Under the pieces are notes generated by a model. It was not told the DNA's origin, ran no database searches, and worked only from the letters and a program-made list of their open reading frames with translations. From assembly GCA_023375785.1 (NCBI GenBank), contig SZWC01025730.1, positions 4,564 to 34,163 of the forward strand: a stretch of 29,600 bases of DNA, given 5' to 3'. The stretch is from Penium margaritaceum. Lineage: Eukaryota; Streptophyta; Zygnematophyceae; Desmidiales; Peniaceae. Made by a program: the position numbers and the translations under genes. Position 1 is the first letter of the stretch, and each line of letters opens with the position of its first letter. Of this stretch, positions 1 through 9,425 are shown piece after piece.

Positions 1-849
1 GTTCGCCTTTTTTTTTCGTTTTTTTTTTTCTCTTTTCACAGTGGGCAGCAACCCGCTGTCTGCTGCGAGCAGCGGGCTGCTGCTTGCCCAGCAGCAGCGA
101 GCTTCTGCTCGCTGGCAGCAGCGGGCTGCTGCTCGCTGCTCGCTTGCTGCGAGCAGTGGGCAGCAGCAGCCGCGGCTGGCAGCTGCTGCTACTGCTGCTG
201 CAGCTGTCGGCTGTTGCAGCTCGCTGCAGCAGCTGCTACAGCCCGCTGCTGCTGTTGCACGCTGCTGGAGCTGCTGTTGCACGCTGCTGCAGCTGCTGTT
301 GCACACTGCTGCAGCTGCTGCGTGCTTCTGTTGCTGCGTGCTGCTGTTGCGGGTTGCTACAGCCGGCTGCTGCTGCGGGCTGCTGCTGCTGCTGCACGCT
401 GCTGCTGCTGCTGCTGCTGCACGCTGCTGCTGCTGTTGCTGCAAGCTGCTGCTGCTGCGGGCTGCTGCTGCTGCTGCTGCGAGCTGCTGCTGCTGCTGCT
501 GCGAGCTGCTGCTGCTACAGGGTGCTGCGAGCTGCTGCTTTTTGCTGCTGCTGGTGGTGCCTGTCACTGCACCTGGGTGACGTTGCCGCGTGCGTCGTCG
601 CCCACTGCCGTCAGACGCCGCCTGCCGCTCACCTCCTCGCGTCACGCGTGGGGGTCAGTGCTGCCGAAAAATTTCGGCAGCATTTTCCCTAGCCCAGTGG
701 CTGTGGGAAAAATTCTGACGCCGCCACCAGGAGGGTCAATGCTGTCGGAAAAAATCCGGCAACATTTCCCCTGCACTGGCGCGTATGGGAAGTCCGACGG
801 CGTTGTCTGGCACCTGTTCGCCAGTCTTCTGCTGCTGCTGCTACGCTTT
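1..849 (-). other. Untranslated leader of copia element A (CAG-rich, minus strand)
   Basis: Read on the minus strand this follows the primer site at 850-862 and is homologous to the leader of element 1 (8148-9425). Both have the same two stem-loop blocks beside the primer site, then a long CAG/GCAGCA low-complexity tract (about 40-560 here, seen as CTG on the plus strand), then a poly-A-rich stretch (T runs at 7-33). The open frames in the tract encode only Leu/Cys/Ala-type homopolymers and are shadows of the repeat. Gag of this element would lie left of the window. Homology to element 1 is seen directly; the leader role is inferred from position. Confidence 0.75.
659..682 (-). other. Perfect 10-bp stem-loop in leader of element A
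   Basis: tgctgccgaa and ttcggcagca pair perfectly around a 4-nt aaat loop. The matching place in element 1 (8315-8338) keeps an 8-bp stem gctgccga/tcggcagc. Retroelement leaders often carry dimerisation or packaging hairpins; that role here is only inferred. Confidence 0.6.
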
Positions 850-862
850 GGCTCTGATACCA
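850..862 (-). other. Primer binding site of copia element A
   Basis: The minus strand reads tggtatcagagcc directly after the LTR. This is the usual plant Ty1/copia primer site, complementary to the 3' end of initiator methionyl tRNA. It fixes the orientation of the element (internal part to the left) and marks the LTR at 863-1694 as a 5' LTR. Confidence 0.85.
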
Positions 863-1694
863 AGCTGGAAACTATGCAACATGTTGGGGCAGCAGCATTG
901 TTGATGCAGCGTGTGGGCTTCCACGCTCGTTGCTTAAGTCAGCTGCCCCCTTAGTCTGCTGCTGTAGAGTCTAAGTCTGGAGGCTCTGGGTTTTGTTACT
1001 CAGAAACGCGCGCGCCAGAGTTAGCGCCAGAAAGCAGCTGAAGACTGACAATGACTGAATAGGAATGAAGAATGAACAACAATGGGGGACCCCTTCAAGT
1101 TCTAGCCCCCCCCCCCCCAGTTCTGTAGAGCTTGTTACTCAGTCCATCAGCCAATCAGAAAATAGCTCAGTTCAGGCTGGCAGGTTTTCTCGGTGAGGCC
1201 TGCCAGGTAGCCGACAGCCCAAAACCCGGGCGTCGTCCGTTTTGCCTGAAAACTGGACCATACCATAATACCAACGCTGCGAACGCAGCCGTGTGGTCAG
1301 AATCTGCTAGAAAAATAGTAGCAAGGAGTTATGGCAGCCTAAACCCAGATAGTGCCCACGACGGTTTATGCTGCCAAACAGGGTCATGCAACACGCAACT
1401 GGGACCCTAGGCAGTGCACGACGACGCAGGCACGACAGTACGTGCTGGACGCATGCAGACAGCGACTGCCGCGACAGTGACTGCCGGTAGTGCGACCGCC
1501 GAGGAGGCCTGCCGATGGAGCTGAACACATCGCCGGAGAGAGGAGGCTCCAGCAAACAGCGAGACGACCTCAGCGTGCATCGGCTCCACCGAACGACACT
1601 CCACCGGCGTCGAGTCTTGCCGTCAGTCATCTGCACGCCGATGTACACAAGCCGGGAGGACACAATAGAGCACAATGAGCGCAAACAACCAACA
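863..1694 (-). repeat. 5' LTR of copia element A (832 bp)
   Basis: On the minus strand it starts TGTTGG at 1694 and runs to the primer site. It aligns along its whole length with the LTRs of element 1; the 3' LTR of element 1 (18915-19746) is also 832 bp. Shared blocks include an inverted CCAAT-type motif (ctgattggctgg on the minus strand), the segment around cccgggttttgggctgtcgg, and cgtttctgagtaacaaaaccc near the end. A poly-C run lies near 1110-1119. Beyond 1694 the sequence is unrelated, so 1694 is the outer edge. The other LTR is outside the window, so the target duplication cannot be checked. Confidence 0.85.
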
Positions 1695-2576
1695 CTGCAC
1701 AGCCATAACCAGTGGCACGGGTCGAATCCGCAACCCTAACGACCATCACATCCCAGTGCATCATAAAATATGTCCTCTTCGGCATCGATGTAGCTGATGT
1801 TGTCGTCTCCAGACACGTAGAAGACATCTTCCCCATGACTCTCCTCTGCCTCTGGTACAGTAGTGTAGGCATCCGATTCACATGTGTCGTTGTGTGTAGG
1901 TGTACAATGGCACATGCCTATGAATCTTGTTCTTGTTGGCGGCCACAAGTAGGAGAGCAGTTTCTGACACACGAATGTTGTACCAATTCCCATGAGGAAC
2001 ATGATAGTCAAGTTGTCTTGGTCACAAGAACTAATGTTGTTCATTCCATCAAACTAATGACTGAAAGAGAATGAATTGAAGATGTGAAGAGCCTATATGT
2101 ACTCTTCGTACCTCTTAGTGGTGGATCAAGATTTAGTCAATATTATCAGACCACTCTTCATTACAATTTGAATACAACTGCAATTGTGGATTACAACACT
2201 TGCATACTGGGACAAGGCACAAATCATACTTGTCACTTATGATGCTCAGTTATGTAAAGTGACGAGTATTAGATGCTTTGGGGTTTGTACATGGGGTGGG
2301 AGGAGTACCCGAGATATGGCAATGGTCACTCAAATCCGTTGTGAAATGCTGCTACTCAAAACTACTAATCCACGTACACCACAAGTGAAGCCTACTGTAA
2401 TGCAGGAGTGTAATCATGCGCCACATGTAATCTGGCATGCACCTCCCCTACCACAAGTGGTCATTGTTGATCTCTGCAAGGCGAACACAGGCAATGAACA
2501 CATAGTAGCTCAGGTTGAACACAACCAAGTAACTCCTGAAATGAGATAGGGGCAGAATGAAACAGCTGACCCAGAC
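1695..2576. other. Unassigned stretch between element A and the MULE gene
   Basis: This is more AT-rich than its surroundings, with no match to either copia family. It holds one short acidic minus-strand open frame (1736-2044) and a plus-strand frame at 2184-2549 without recognisable motifs. It may contain the 3' non-coding part and terminus of the MULE, but I could not find an inverted partner for any stretch here in 5505-6412. Confidence 0.4.
1736..2044 (-). CDS. Hypothetical short ORF, 102 aa, acidic C-terminus
   Basis: I do not recognise this protein. The Met-initiated frame has a mixed, non-repetitive N-terminal half with scattered Cys residues, and an Asp/Glu-rich second half containing EAEESHGEDVFY and YIDAEEDIFYD. 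That composition looks more like real protein than the surrounding random frames. It ends 42 bp from the LTR edge of element A, so a longer gene could have been cut by that insertion. It could be an exon fragment of another transposase or a chance frame. No splice sites or promoter decide it. Confidence 0.22.
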   Translation of the reverse strand: MNNISSCDQDNLTIMFLMGIGTTFVCQKLLSYLWPPTRTRFIGMCHCTPTHNDTCESDAYTTVPEAEESHGEDVFYVSGDDNISYIDAEEDIFYDALGCDGR

Positions 2577-2702
2577 TCACCAAATGGCAAAGGACCGGTT
2601 GATGCTGTCCACTTCAGCATGGAAGGCCATCCAAGCCTCCTCACGGTCCTCGGCATCACGGTGGTCGACACCTTCCTCGTCACTGGACATAGAGACAGGG
2701 TC

Positions 2703-2872
2703 GACGACCTCCTGCCCCCCCTCCCCCCCCTCCTCCTCTTCCTCCTCCCCCTCCCCCCCCTCCTCCTCCTCCTCTTCTCCCTCCCCTCCATCTTCGTCCT
2801 CCCCCTCCTTGTGGGAGTGTTCCTTTTCCTCCTCCTTTTCCTCCTCCTCCTCCTCCTCATCCTCAGACTCTG
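2703..2872 (-). repeat. Homopyrimidine (CCT/CCC) tract encoding the acidic MULE tail
   Basis: The plus strand is almost pure C/T for about 170 bp, with several runs of 7-9 C. On the coding (minus) strand this is GAG/GGA/GGG and encodes Glu/Gly-rich repeats (EEEEEEGGEGE type). Such tracts are low complexity, length-variable and able to form triplex or G-quadruplex structures. Confidence 0.7.
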
Positions 2873-3959
2873 CATCCTCTGCGACAGGTGGTGCATCATC
2901 GGCCTCATCCCCTGAGTATCCCATAACGTCTACGTTGCTCCTGCACGAGGCACGCATGCGTCTCTTTGCGTCAAGCTTGGAGACGCGTGCGGCTGCCATC
3001 GCCTCTGGGCTTGGGGCCTCCATGTTCGGGCATGCCCGCCGGACATGTCCCTGCTTCCCACAGCGTGCACAGATGTGGCGGTTCTTCAACTTCGTGTACC
3101 TGTCCAAGCGCACCGTGGCTGGCCGCCCACGCCCGCGACTTGGGCCCGGCTGATTCCACTTGGGCTCTGCGGGCTTGACCTGGCGCACCTTTGGCAATGG
3201 GAAGGGTGCGTTGTAGGTGCGCTTGTAGCTCAGGTTGAGGTAGCCGAGATCGATGTAGGCGACTGGGTTCATGGCGTTCTCCAGCAGTAGGCTGCACGCT
3301 TGCGGACACGACACTCCATACTCCCGCCACCGCCCACATGTGCAGGACTTCGTCGTGATGTTCACGTCGCATGGAGTGCCATTAGGCCGAGTGGTTGTGC
3401 CAGAGTGCCACGGTCCCCTCTCGTCGCCGTCCAGGTCCAGGGCGTACTCCCTGCTGCGGTCACAGTTATTCTTCAGCTTCAGGTAGAGCGCGGCCGCGAC
3501 GTTGCCCAGGGCATCGTGTGCCAACCTGCGGCGAATGTTCCACAACCGCTGTACAAACAGATGCAAGTTGACGAAGTAGAAAAACGGGTACATCTTGTGC
3601 AGCTCGACTAGCTTGCCATTCAATGACTCCATGGCGTTGTTGGTGGTATGCCCACCGGAAGAAAGCGGACAATACAGCCGACTCCAGTGCTCCTTCGGGA
3701 TACCGGGCTCTCCATTCCCGCCCAGCAGGTAATCCACCGCCCTAGGTGCTGTGCGCCGCATCTCTGCCAGAGCTGCGTCCCAGTCCGCCTCCGTCGTCAC
3801 GTGTGCCAGGTTCCAGAAGAGTGCGCCAGACCTGCCCTGGAACTTGGACTGCACGTTGCGCATGAGGTGCCACGTGTAGTACGTGTGAGTCGCCCCGGAC
3901 AGCTTGGCCTCGACTGCGTTGGCCAGTCCCTTCTCCCGGTCAGAAATGACCACGGTCCC

Positions 3960-3962
3960 CTA
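3960..3962 (-). other. In-frame TAG inside the MULE DDE domain
   Basis: The frame from the second exon (4265 downwards) meets TAG after YPNAVA and continues without shift into GTVVISDREKG. The frames on either side are the same (4271 and 3953 differ by 318 nt). A single nonsense change, plausibly CAG to TAG, explains it. Confidence 0.8.
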
Positions 3963-4265
3963 AGCTACTGCGTTCGGGTACGCTGCTGCCACCAACTTGC
4001 AGAACCAAGTCCAATTGCGCTCATCTTCTCCGGACACCAGGGCGTATGCAGCGGGCACCGCGTTGTCATTAGCGTAAAGAAATTGCATGATGAGCAGTAC
4101 CTGTTTGTGGCCGTTTTTGAGGTGTGTCCCATCCATGACAAGGACCCTCCTCGTGTACTCAAAATCTCGCCTGCAGGCACCTGGTGTGATGAACACACGG
4201 TCGAAGGCACCGGTGTCACGATCTTTCTCCGCTTTGGCGATGGCTTGCGGGTCAACCCTCAGCAC

Positions 4266-4365
4266 CTGCACGATGAAACATATTCGACAAGATCAGTGAC
4301 CGAACAATGTCATAGCCGTAGTCGCAAATGGTTGACAACAGGTACGTTATAACGGGATGTCTTAC
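4266..4365 (-). other. 100-nt GT-AG intron in the MULE gene
   Basis: On the minus strand the exon ends in codons for GYVDE followed by GTAAGACATCC, and the intron ends in TTTCATCGTGCAG before codons for VLRVDPQAI. Splicing is phase 0 and joins the N-terminal region to the DDE domain; without splicing the frame is lost. Boundaries are seen in the sequence; splicing itself is inferred. Confidence 0.8.
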
Positions 4366-4513
4366 CTCGTCCACATACCCTGGGAACATGCTCCATGACT
4401 CGCTCTTCTTGCCGTACATTTTCTCCAGACATAGCTTCTTTGCGCGGTAGAGGGTGGTGTATGGCACCTTCATCTTGGCCGCTTCTGTAACAACCGCCTG
4501 CAGCGCCTTAGGC

Positions 4514-5158
4514 TTCACCGACGGGTCCCGGGCGATGGTGCTCTCAATCTGTCGTGCCACCCACCTCATGGTGCGCACGGGGTTACCCCAACCGAGGCCG
4601 GGGTCACAAAGATGGCCATCGACGAAGGAGGTGATGTTCACTGCACCGGACTTCTTGCTGTACCCGGCACGAACGATCCACGGACAGCCTTTAGTGGCAA
4701 ACTGCTTGCACCGGGCCACAAACCGAGTGGGATCGCTTTTCAGCCACCTCAAGGCCATGCGGTTGTGTACCGCATACTCTTCGACTGCGGCTTTGCACGC
4801 GGCCATGTTCTCGAACGTTGAGCCACCCGGGAAGANTTCACCGACGGGTCCCGGGCGATGGTGCTCTCAATCTGTCATGCCACCCACCTCATGGTGCGCA
4901 CAGGGTTACCCCGGCCGAGGCCGGGGTCACAAAGATGGCCATCGACGAAGGAGGTGATGTTCACTGCACCGGACTTCTTGCTGTACCCGGCACGAACGAT
5001 CCACGGACAGCCTTTAGTGGCAAACTGCTTGCACCGGGCCACAAACCGAGTGGGAACGCTTTTCAGCCACCTCAAGGCCATGCGGTTGTGTACCGCATAC
5101 TCTTTGACTGCGGCTTTGCACGCGGCCATGTTCTCGAACGTTGAGCCACCCGGGAAGA
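4514..5158. repeat. 322-bp direct duplication around a single-N gap
   Basis: 4514-4835 and 4837-5158 are near-identical, with a few substitutions (for example ctgtcgtgcc versus ctgtcatgcc and ccccaacc versus ccccggcc), and are separated by one N at 4836. Both encode the same part of the MULE N-terminal domain. Together with the same pattern at 7832 and 12938-12964, this looks like overlapping contigs or haplotypes joined without being merged, not a biological duplication. Confidence 0.75.
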
Positions 5159-5504
5159 CCACCGCAGCCTTCCGCTTCTTGAGGGGGGCACGTGGGCTGG
5201 GGTCAGAGATGCGGGCGGGGACAGCTTTCGCCTTGGCGACGGCTGCCTTTGCCTCATCGTCAGAACCGACGGTCCCGCCCTTCGTAGAGTGCACACGCCC
5301 GCCTACACGGGACATCCTGAGGGGTTCGTTGGCTTCACGGCATGGGGTTCGGTCGACTGTAGCTGCCGGTGCATCGTCGTTCTCGGCACTTGGTGTTTGC
5401 TGCGTCAAGCACGGATCATCTGTGCCGTAGTCGTCGCTGTCGTCCAGCGGGAACCAGGATGATGTGACAGGTACGGCACCACTGTGGTGCGTCGTACCCG
5501 CCAT

Positions 5505-6128
5505 CGGGACACTCCATGGGCATTTTGTTCATAAAAACGAGCTTTTTATACATTGGATACCCACGGTCGTCTCGCATGCACCGTCTACGAGGTTGCCGTG
5601 GGCACGACCAACATCAACGACGCTTCGATGCAACACAATGCAATGCACGGCCAGAACACCCCCCCTCCCCCAACCGCAACTGTTCTCGAACATCGGAAAA
5701 TATTTTCCTGTAATGCGTACGACAGACGCTGTGGTAGGCACATGGTGACCGTGCATGATGGGAGATACATGGCAACTCGAGAACCCGGCAGAGTGTGAAT
5801 CGAGACAGGCTGTCAACATCAGATGCAAGTGCGCGTGAACACACAGGCGTGTTAGGTACGTACGTTTGTACAAAATGTTAAACTTCGTCGAACCTTGAAA
5901 AAACAGACATGACGTGATACAATCGCCACGATAGTGTGTAGCGCCTATGTACGAGGCCAAGCGTTACACTATGTTATGTAAGACCCTCGTGAACAAGGCG
6001 TCGGAGCCCTAATGAAGCACGCGGTATTCTTCCATATTTGAAGAACGACCGGCGACGACATCTCTTTTATCATGGATGTTGAAATCAATGTCGAAAACGT
6101 GAAAACCATGAAACATATATCACGCGTG
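5505..6128. other. 5' flank of the MULE gene
   Basis: No supported coding region. A TATA-like box lies near its left end (5543-5550, minus strand). Short frames on both strands (for example 5529-5960 minus) show no motifs and no composition bias. The stretch presumably carries the MULE 5' untranslated region and terminus, but I could not define an end. Confidence 0.45.
5543..5550 (-). promoter_or_regulatory. Possible TATA box of the MULE gene
   Basis: The minus strand reads tataaaaagctcg about 40 nt upstream of the chosen ATG at 5504. Two other ATGs lie between box and start, so either the transcript or the start choice may differ. Confidence 0.35.
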
Positions 6129-6308
6129 CCCATACCTGACACTAACCGGGGTCACAGATGTCATGTCGATTTCAACTATGGGCATCGCAGTCATTTTGAT
6201 TCCGACTATGGACACCGCATGCGAGTTGGAATCTACTTTGGGCACCACATACGGTTCGCTTTCCACATTGGGCACCGCGGATCTATCGACCACTACGATG
6301 GGCATATA
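6129..6308. repeat. Degenerate 30-bp tandem repeat, six units
   Basis: Six 30-bp units share a core like actatgggcaccgc. In the plus frame starting at 6072 (99 aa) this gives a 10-residue period with a repeated (Y/F)GH(R/H), for example HVDFNYGHRS, HFDSDYGHRM and RVGIYFGHHI. The minus strand is open across it too. No unit contains an indel relative to the 30-bp period, although the units have diverged strongly. The function is unknown; it may be a minisatellite at an element edge or part of a repeat protein. Confidence 0.65.
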
Positions 6309-6412
6309 ACAACTCCGTCCCAAGCTCAAATAGGTGTTAATTATGTCATAGTGCTACACGGTGACCTCTAGCCTCGTTGCATAGTACCACTAATGCAGGT
6401 GATTAACCGTTT

Positions 6413-6861
6413 GAAGTCTGGATGCTCTGGGTTTGTTACTCAGAGATGCTCGCGCCAGTGTTAGTGCCAGAAACAAGTTGAAAATTGAAAGTGACTGATT
6501 AGGAATGAAGAATGAACATCAATGGGAGACCCCTCCAGGTTCTTCCTATCCCCCAGCTCTGTAGGACGTGTTACTCAGCTGACCAGCCAATCAGAAAGTA
6601 GACCTAGACCCATTTTCTCGCAGGTAGGGTTTTCTCGGTGAGCCCTGCCAGACGGCCGACAGCCCAAAACCCGGGCAGCCTCTGTTTTGCCTGAAAACCG
6701 ATGCGAGCACAGTCGTGTGGTCAGAAACAGCTAGAAAAATAGCAGCAAAGAGTTATGGTTGCCCGAACCCAGGCAGTGCCTACGATGGTCCATGATGCCA
6801 AACAGTGCCACGCAACATGAGACATGGACCCTAGACAGAGCATGACGCTGCAGCCGCAATA
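6413..6861 (-). repeat. 3' LTR of copia element 3, distal part
   Basis: Begins at aagtctggatgctctgggtt, inside the LTR (matching about 975 in element A), and runs collinearly to the TA at 6860-6861, where the TIR element starts. The remaining LTR part is at 20056-20327; together they cover all but the terminal ~110 bp of an 832-bp LTR. The substitutions relative to the other copies are more numerous than between the LTRs of element 1, so this copy is older. Confidence 0.82.
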
Positions 6862-6886
6862 CCGTACTCCTGCCTAAATTCACAAG
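6862..6886 (+). repeat. Left terminal inverted repeat of the MITE-like element
   Basis: 25 bp, flanked by TA on the left. It mismatches the inverted right copy at positions 10, 18 and 23 only. Confidence 0.75.
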
Positions 6887-7039
6887 GAAAATGATTCATA
6901 CCATTTCCGGACACGGTAATTTACCCCTTGTATCTTGTTGCGTAACGGTTGGAAACTAGGTCTATTTTGTATTCGAAAAAAAGTGGAAAAAAACCCGCCG
7001 CGGGTATGTTCAAGATCTCCATGAGATTTCGCTCGGCCA

Positions 7040-8134
7040 TGTTGGTTTTTTCACATCCCTCAATGTGCTCTATTGTGTCCTCCCGGCTTGTGTATATCAG
7101 CGTGCAGATGACTGACGACGAGACTCGACGCTGATGGAGCGTCATCTGGTGGAGCCGACGCACGCTGAGGTCTACTCGCAGTTCGCTTGAGCCTCCTGTC
7201 TCCGGCAACGTGCTTAGCTCCATCGGCAGGCCTCCTTGGCGGTCGTGCTGCCGGCGGTCACTGCCACCGCAATTGCTGTCTGCATGCGTCCAGCGCGTCC
7301 CGTCGCGTCTGCATCGTCATGCTGTGCCTAGGGTCCTTGTTGCATGCTGTATGGCCTTGTTCGGCACCATGGACCACCGTAGGCACTGCCTGGGTTCGGG
7401 CAGCCATAACTCTTTGCTACTATTTTTCTAGCTGATTCTGACTGCACGACTGCGTTTGCAGTGTTAGTATTGTGGTATGGTCCAGTTTTAAGGCAAAATG
7501 GACGACGCCCGGGTTTTGGGCTGTCGGGTGTCTGGCAAGGCTCACCGAGAAAACTCTGCCAGCCAGAAAACAGGTCCACAGCTATTTTCTGATTGGCTGG
7601 TTAGCTGCGTAACAACTTCTATACTAGTGGGGGTGAGCTAGAACTTGGAGGGGTCTCCCATTGTTGCTCATTCTTCATTCCTAACCAGTTACTTTCAGTT
7701 TTCAGCTGCTTTCTGGCGCTAACTCTGGCACGCGCGTTTCTGAGTAACAAACCCAGAGCTTCCAGACTTAGACTCTAGAGCAGCAGACTGAGGGGGCAGC
7801 TGACTTAAGCAACGAGCGTGGAAGCCCGCACNAGCTATTTTCTGATTGGCTGGTTAGCTGAGTAACAACTTCTACACTAGTGGGGGGGAGCTAGAACTTG
7901 GAGGGGTCTCCCATTGTTGCTCATTCTTCATTCCTAACCAGTTACTTTCAGTTTTCAGCTGCTTTCTGGCGCTAACTCTGGCACGCGCGTTTCTGAGTAA
8001 CAAACCCAGAGCTTCCAGACTTAGACTCTAGAGCAGCAGACTGAGGGGGCAGCTGACTTAAGCAACGAGCGTGGAAGCCCGCACACTGCGTCAACAATGC
8101 TGCTGCCCCAACGTGCTGCCTAGGTTTTCCATTT
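7040..8134 (+). repeat. 5' LTR of copia element 1 (contains an assembly duplicate)
   Basis: Starts TGTTGG at 7040 right after target GGCCA and ends ccattt just before the primer site. The apparent 1095 bp includes a 252-bp exact-looking duplicate (7580-7831 and 7833-8084) around one N at 7832. Removing it gives about 842 bp, close to the 832-bp 3' LTR. The inverted CCAAT motif (attggctgg) is present in both copies of the duplicate. Confidence 0.9.
7580..8084. repeat. 252-bp direct duplication around single-N gap in the LTR
   Basis: 7580-7831 and 7833-8084 start with the same agctattttctgattggc and end with the same gaagcccgcac. The 3' LTR has only one copy. This is most likely an unmerged contig overlap. 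Confidence 0.85.
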
Positions 8135-8147
8135 TGGTATAAGAGCC
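8135..8147 (+). other. Primer binding site of copia element 1
   Basis: tggtataagagcc follows the LTR directly. It differs by one base (A for C) from the standard tggtatcagagcc seen in element A. Confidence 0.85.
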
Positions 8148-8314
8148 AGAGCATAGCAGCAGAAGCAGAATACTGGCGAACAGGTGCCAGACAACGCCGG
8201 CGGACCCCCATACGTGCCAGTGCAGGGGAAATGCTGCCGGATTTTTTCCAGCAGCATTGACCCGCCTGGTGGCGGCGTCAGATTTTTTCCCACGGCCACT
8301 GGGCCAGGGGAAAT

Positions 8315-8338
8315 GCTGCCGATACTTTTTTCGGCAGC
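8315..8338 (+). other. Conserved leader stem-loop of element 1
   Basis: gctgccga (8315-8322) pairs with tcggcagc (8331-8338) across an 8-nt loop. Element A has the homologous hairpin at 659-682. Confidence 0.55.
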
Positions 8339-9248
8339 AGTGACCCCCACGCATGACGCAAGGAGGTGAGTGGCAGGCGACGTCTGATGTTTGAGGACGA
8401 CGACGCAAGCGGCAATGTCACCCAGGTGCAGTACTGGCACCACCAGCAGCAGTAAGCAGAAGCAGCAGCTCGCAGCAGCCCACAGCAGCAGCAACTTGTA
8501 GCAGCAACAGTAGTAGCAGTGCGCAACAGCAGCAGCTTCGCATAGCAGCAGCTCGCAGCAGCAGCCCACAGCGGCAAAAGGCAGCAGCCGTAGCACGCAG
8601 CAGCTGCAACAGCGGGCAGCAATAGCAGCGGGCTGCAGCAGCTGTTGCAGCGAGCTGCAGCAACAGCCAGCTACAACAGCAGCAGCAGCGAGGAGCAGCT
8701 GGTAGTTGCCAGCCACGGTTGCTGCTGCTCACTGCTCGCAGCGAGCGAGCAGTGAGCAGCAGCCCGCTGTTGTGAGCGAGCAGCAGCTCGCTGCTGCCAG
8801 GCGAGCAGCAGCCCGCTGCTCGCACCAGGCAGCGGGCTGCTGCCTGCTGTGACAAGAGAAGAAAAATAAAATGAAACAAAAAAGGGGCAACAAAAAAATC
8901 CCCCACCCACGCACCTCGCCACAGCAGCGAGCAGCTGCTGCACCACGCAGCAGCTATAGCAGCGCGCAGCAGCAGCAACGAGCTGTAGCAGCTCGCAGCA
9001 ACAACATTTGTAGCTGCAATTGCAGCAGCAACAGCAACAGTAACAGAAGCTGTAGCAGCAGTAGTAGCAGTAGAAGAAGGAACAGCAGCAGCAGCAATAG
9101 CAACAGTAGCAGCAACAATAGCAACAACAGCATCAGCAACTGCTATAGCAGCTGTAGCAATAGCAGCTGCAGCAACAACAGTAGTAGCAGCGGTTGCAGC
9201 AGCATCAACAGCAACAACAGCAGCGGCGGCACCAAAAACCGCCGTTGC

Positions 9249-9288
9249 TGATGTCAGCACCCCTCTGCTGACGTCATTTCTGATGTCA
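9249..9288 (+). promoter_or_regulatory. Cluster of three TGAYGTCA motifs upstream of gag
   Basis: TGATGTCA (9249-9256), TGACGTCA (9269-9276) and TGATGTCA (9281-9288). TGACGTCA is the palindromic bZIP/CRE-type site. The leader of the unrelated element 4 has a similar cluster at 27255-27323, so it is unlikely to be chance alone. Whether it acts in transcription or in the RNA is unknown. Confidence 0.5.
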
Positions 9289-9425
9289 TCAACACAAAAA
9301 AAGGTGGGGGGACAAAAGGAAAGGGGGAAGGCCAAAGGGGTGGGTAGAATCCCTACCTCCCCAACCTCTTGCTGCCATCAGCAACACTAAGACAACAAGA
9401 AAAAAAACATAACGGACAGTAATTC

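Larger units (their letters stand above)
2577..5504 (-). pseudogene. MULE (Mutator-like) transposase, disrupted
   Basis: A DDE transposase of the MuDR type, which would cut and paste its own element. From the N-terminus: an acidic/Lys-rich leader from the ATG at 5504; a MuDR N-terminal domain with RFVARCKQF and KGCPWIVRAGY; one intron (4266-4365); the DDE core with Asp in VMDGTHLKN (codon 4131-4133), Asp in ISDREKG (3939-3941) and Glu in NNAMESLNG (3627-3629); a SWIM-like CTCGRW...CPQAC; a CX2CX4HX4C zinc knuckle (3030-3071); and a long Glu/Gly/Asp tail ending in TGA at 2577. Defects: an in-frame TAG at 3960-3962 between the two Asp residues; the SWIM His replaced by Gln (3300-3302); and a 322-bp direct duplication around a single N at 4836, which breaks the N-terminal domain and may be an assembly fault. 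Family assignment is firm; element ends and TIRs were not found. Confidence 0.88.
8148..9425 (+). other. Long CAG-rich untranslated leader of element 1
   Basis: No coding region is supported. It holds two stem-loop blocks (8230-8340), a CAG/GCA low-complexity tract (about 8440-8850), an A-rich break (8860-8900), a second CAG/CAA tract (8920-9235), then three TGAYGTCA motifs (9249-9288) and an A/G-rich stretch before the gag ATG. Frames in the tracts give Ala, Leu, Ser/Asn or Cys runs in every frame, the signature of triplet repeats. The same order of blocks is seen inverted in element A. Confidence 0.75.

Noticed and set aside
41..954. Three long overlapping plus-strand frames rich in Leu, Cys and Ala
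   Set aside because: They are translations of CTG/GCT triplet repeats in all frames of the leader of element A; no gene-like composition.
2184..2549. 121-aa plus-strand frame
   Set aside because: No motif, no composition bias and no context; likely chance.
2557..3153. 198-aa plus-strand Ser/Pro-rich frame
   Set aside because: Antisense of the acidic tail and zinc knuckle of the MULE transposase.
6129..6308. CRISPR-like array
   Set aside because: The 30-bp units are contiguous and degenerate, without distinct spacers; eukaryotic context.
1695..6412. MULE terminal inverted repeats and 9-bp target duplication
   Set aside because: I compared the flanks by eye and found no inverted match, so no element ends are claimed.
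8418..9335. 305-aa minus-strand frame rich in Ala, Leu, Val and Cys
   Set aside because: Antisense shadow of the CAG-rich leader of element 1.
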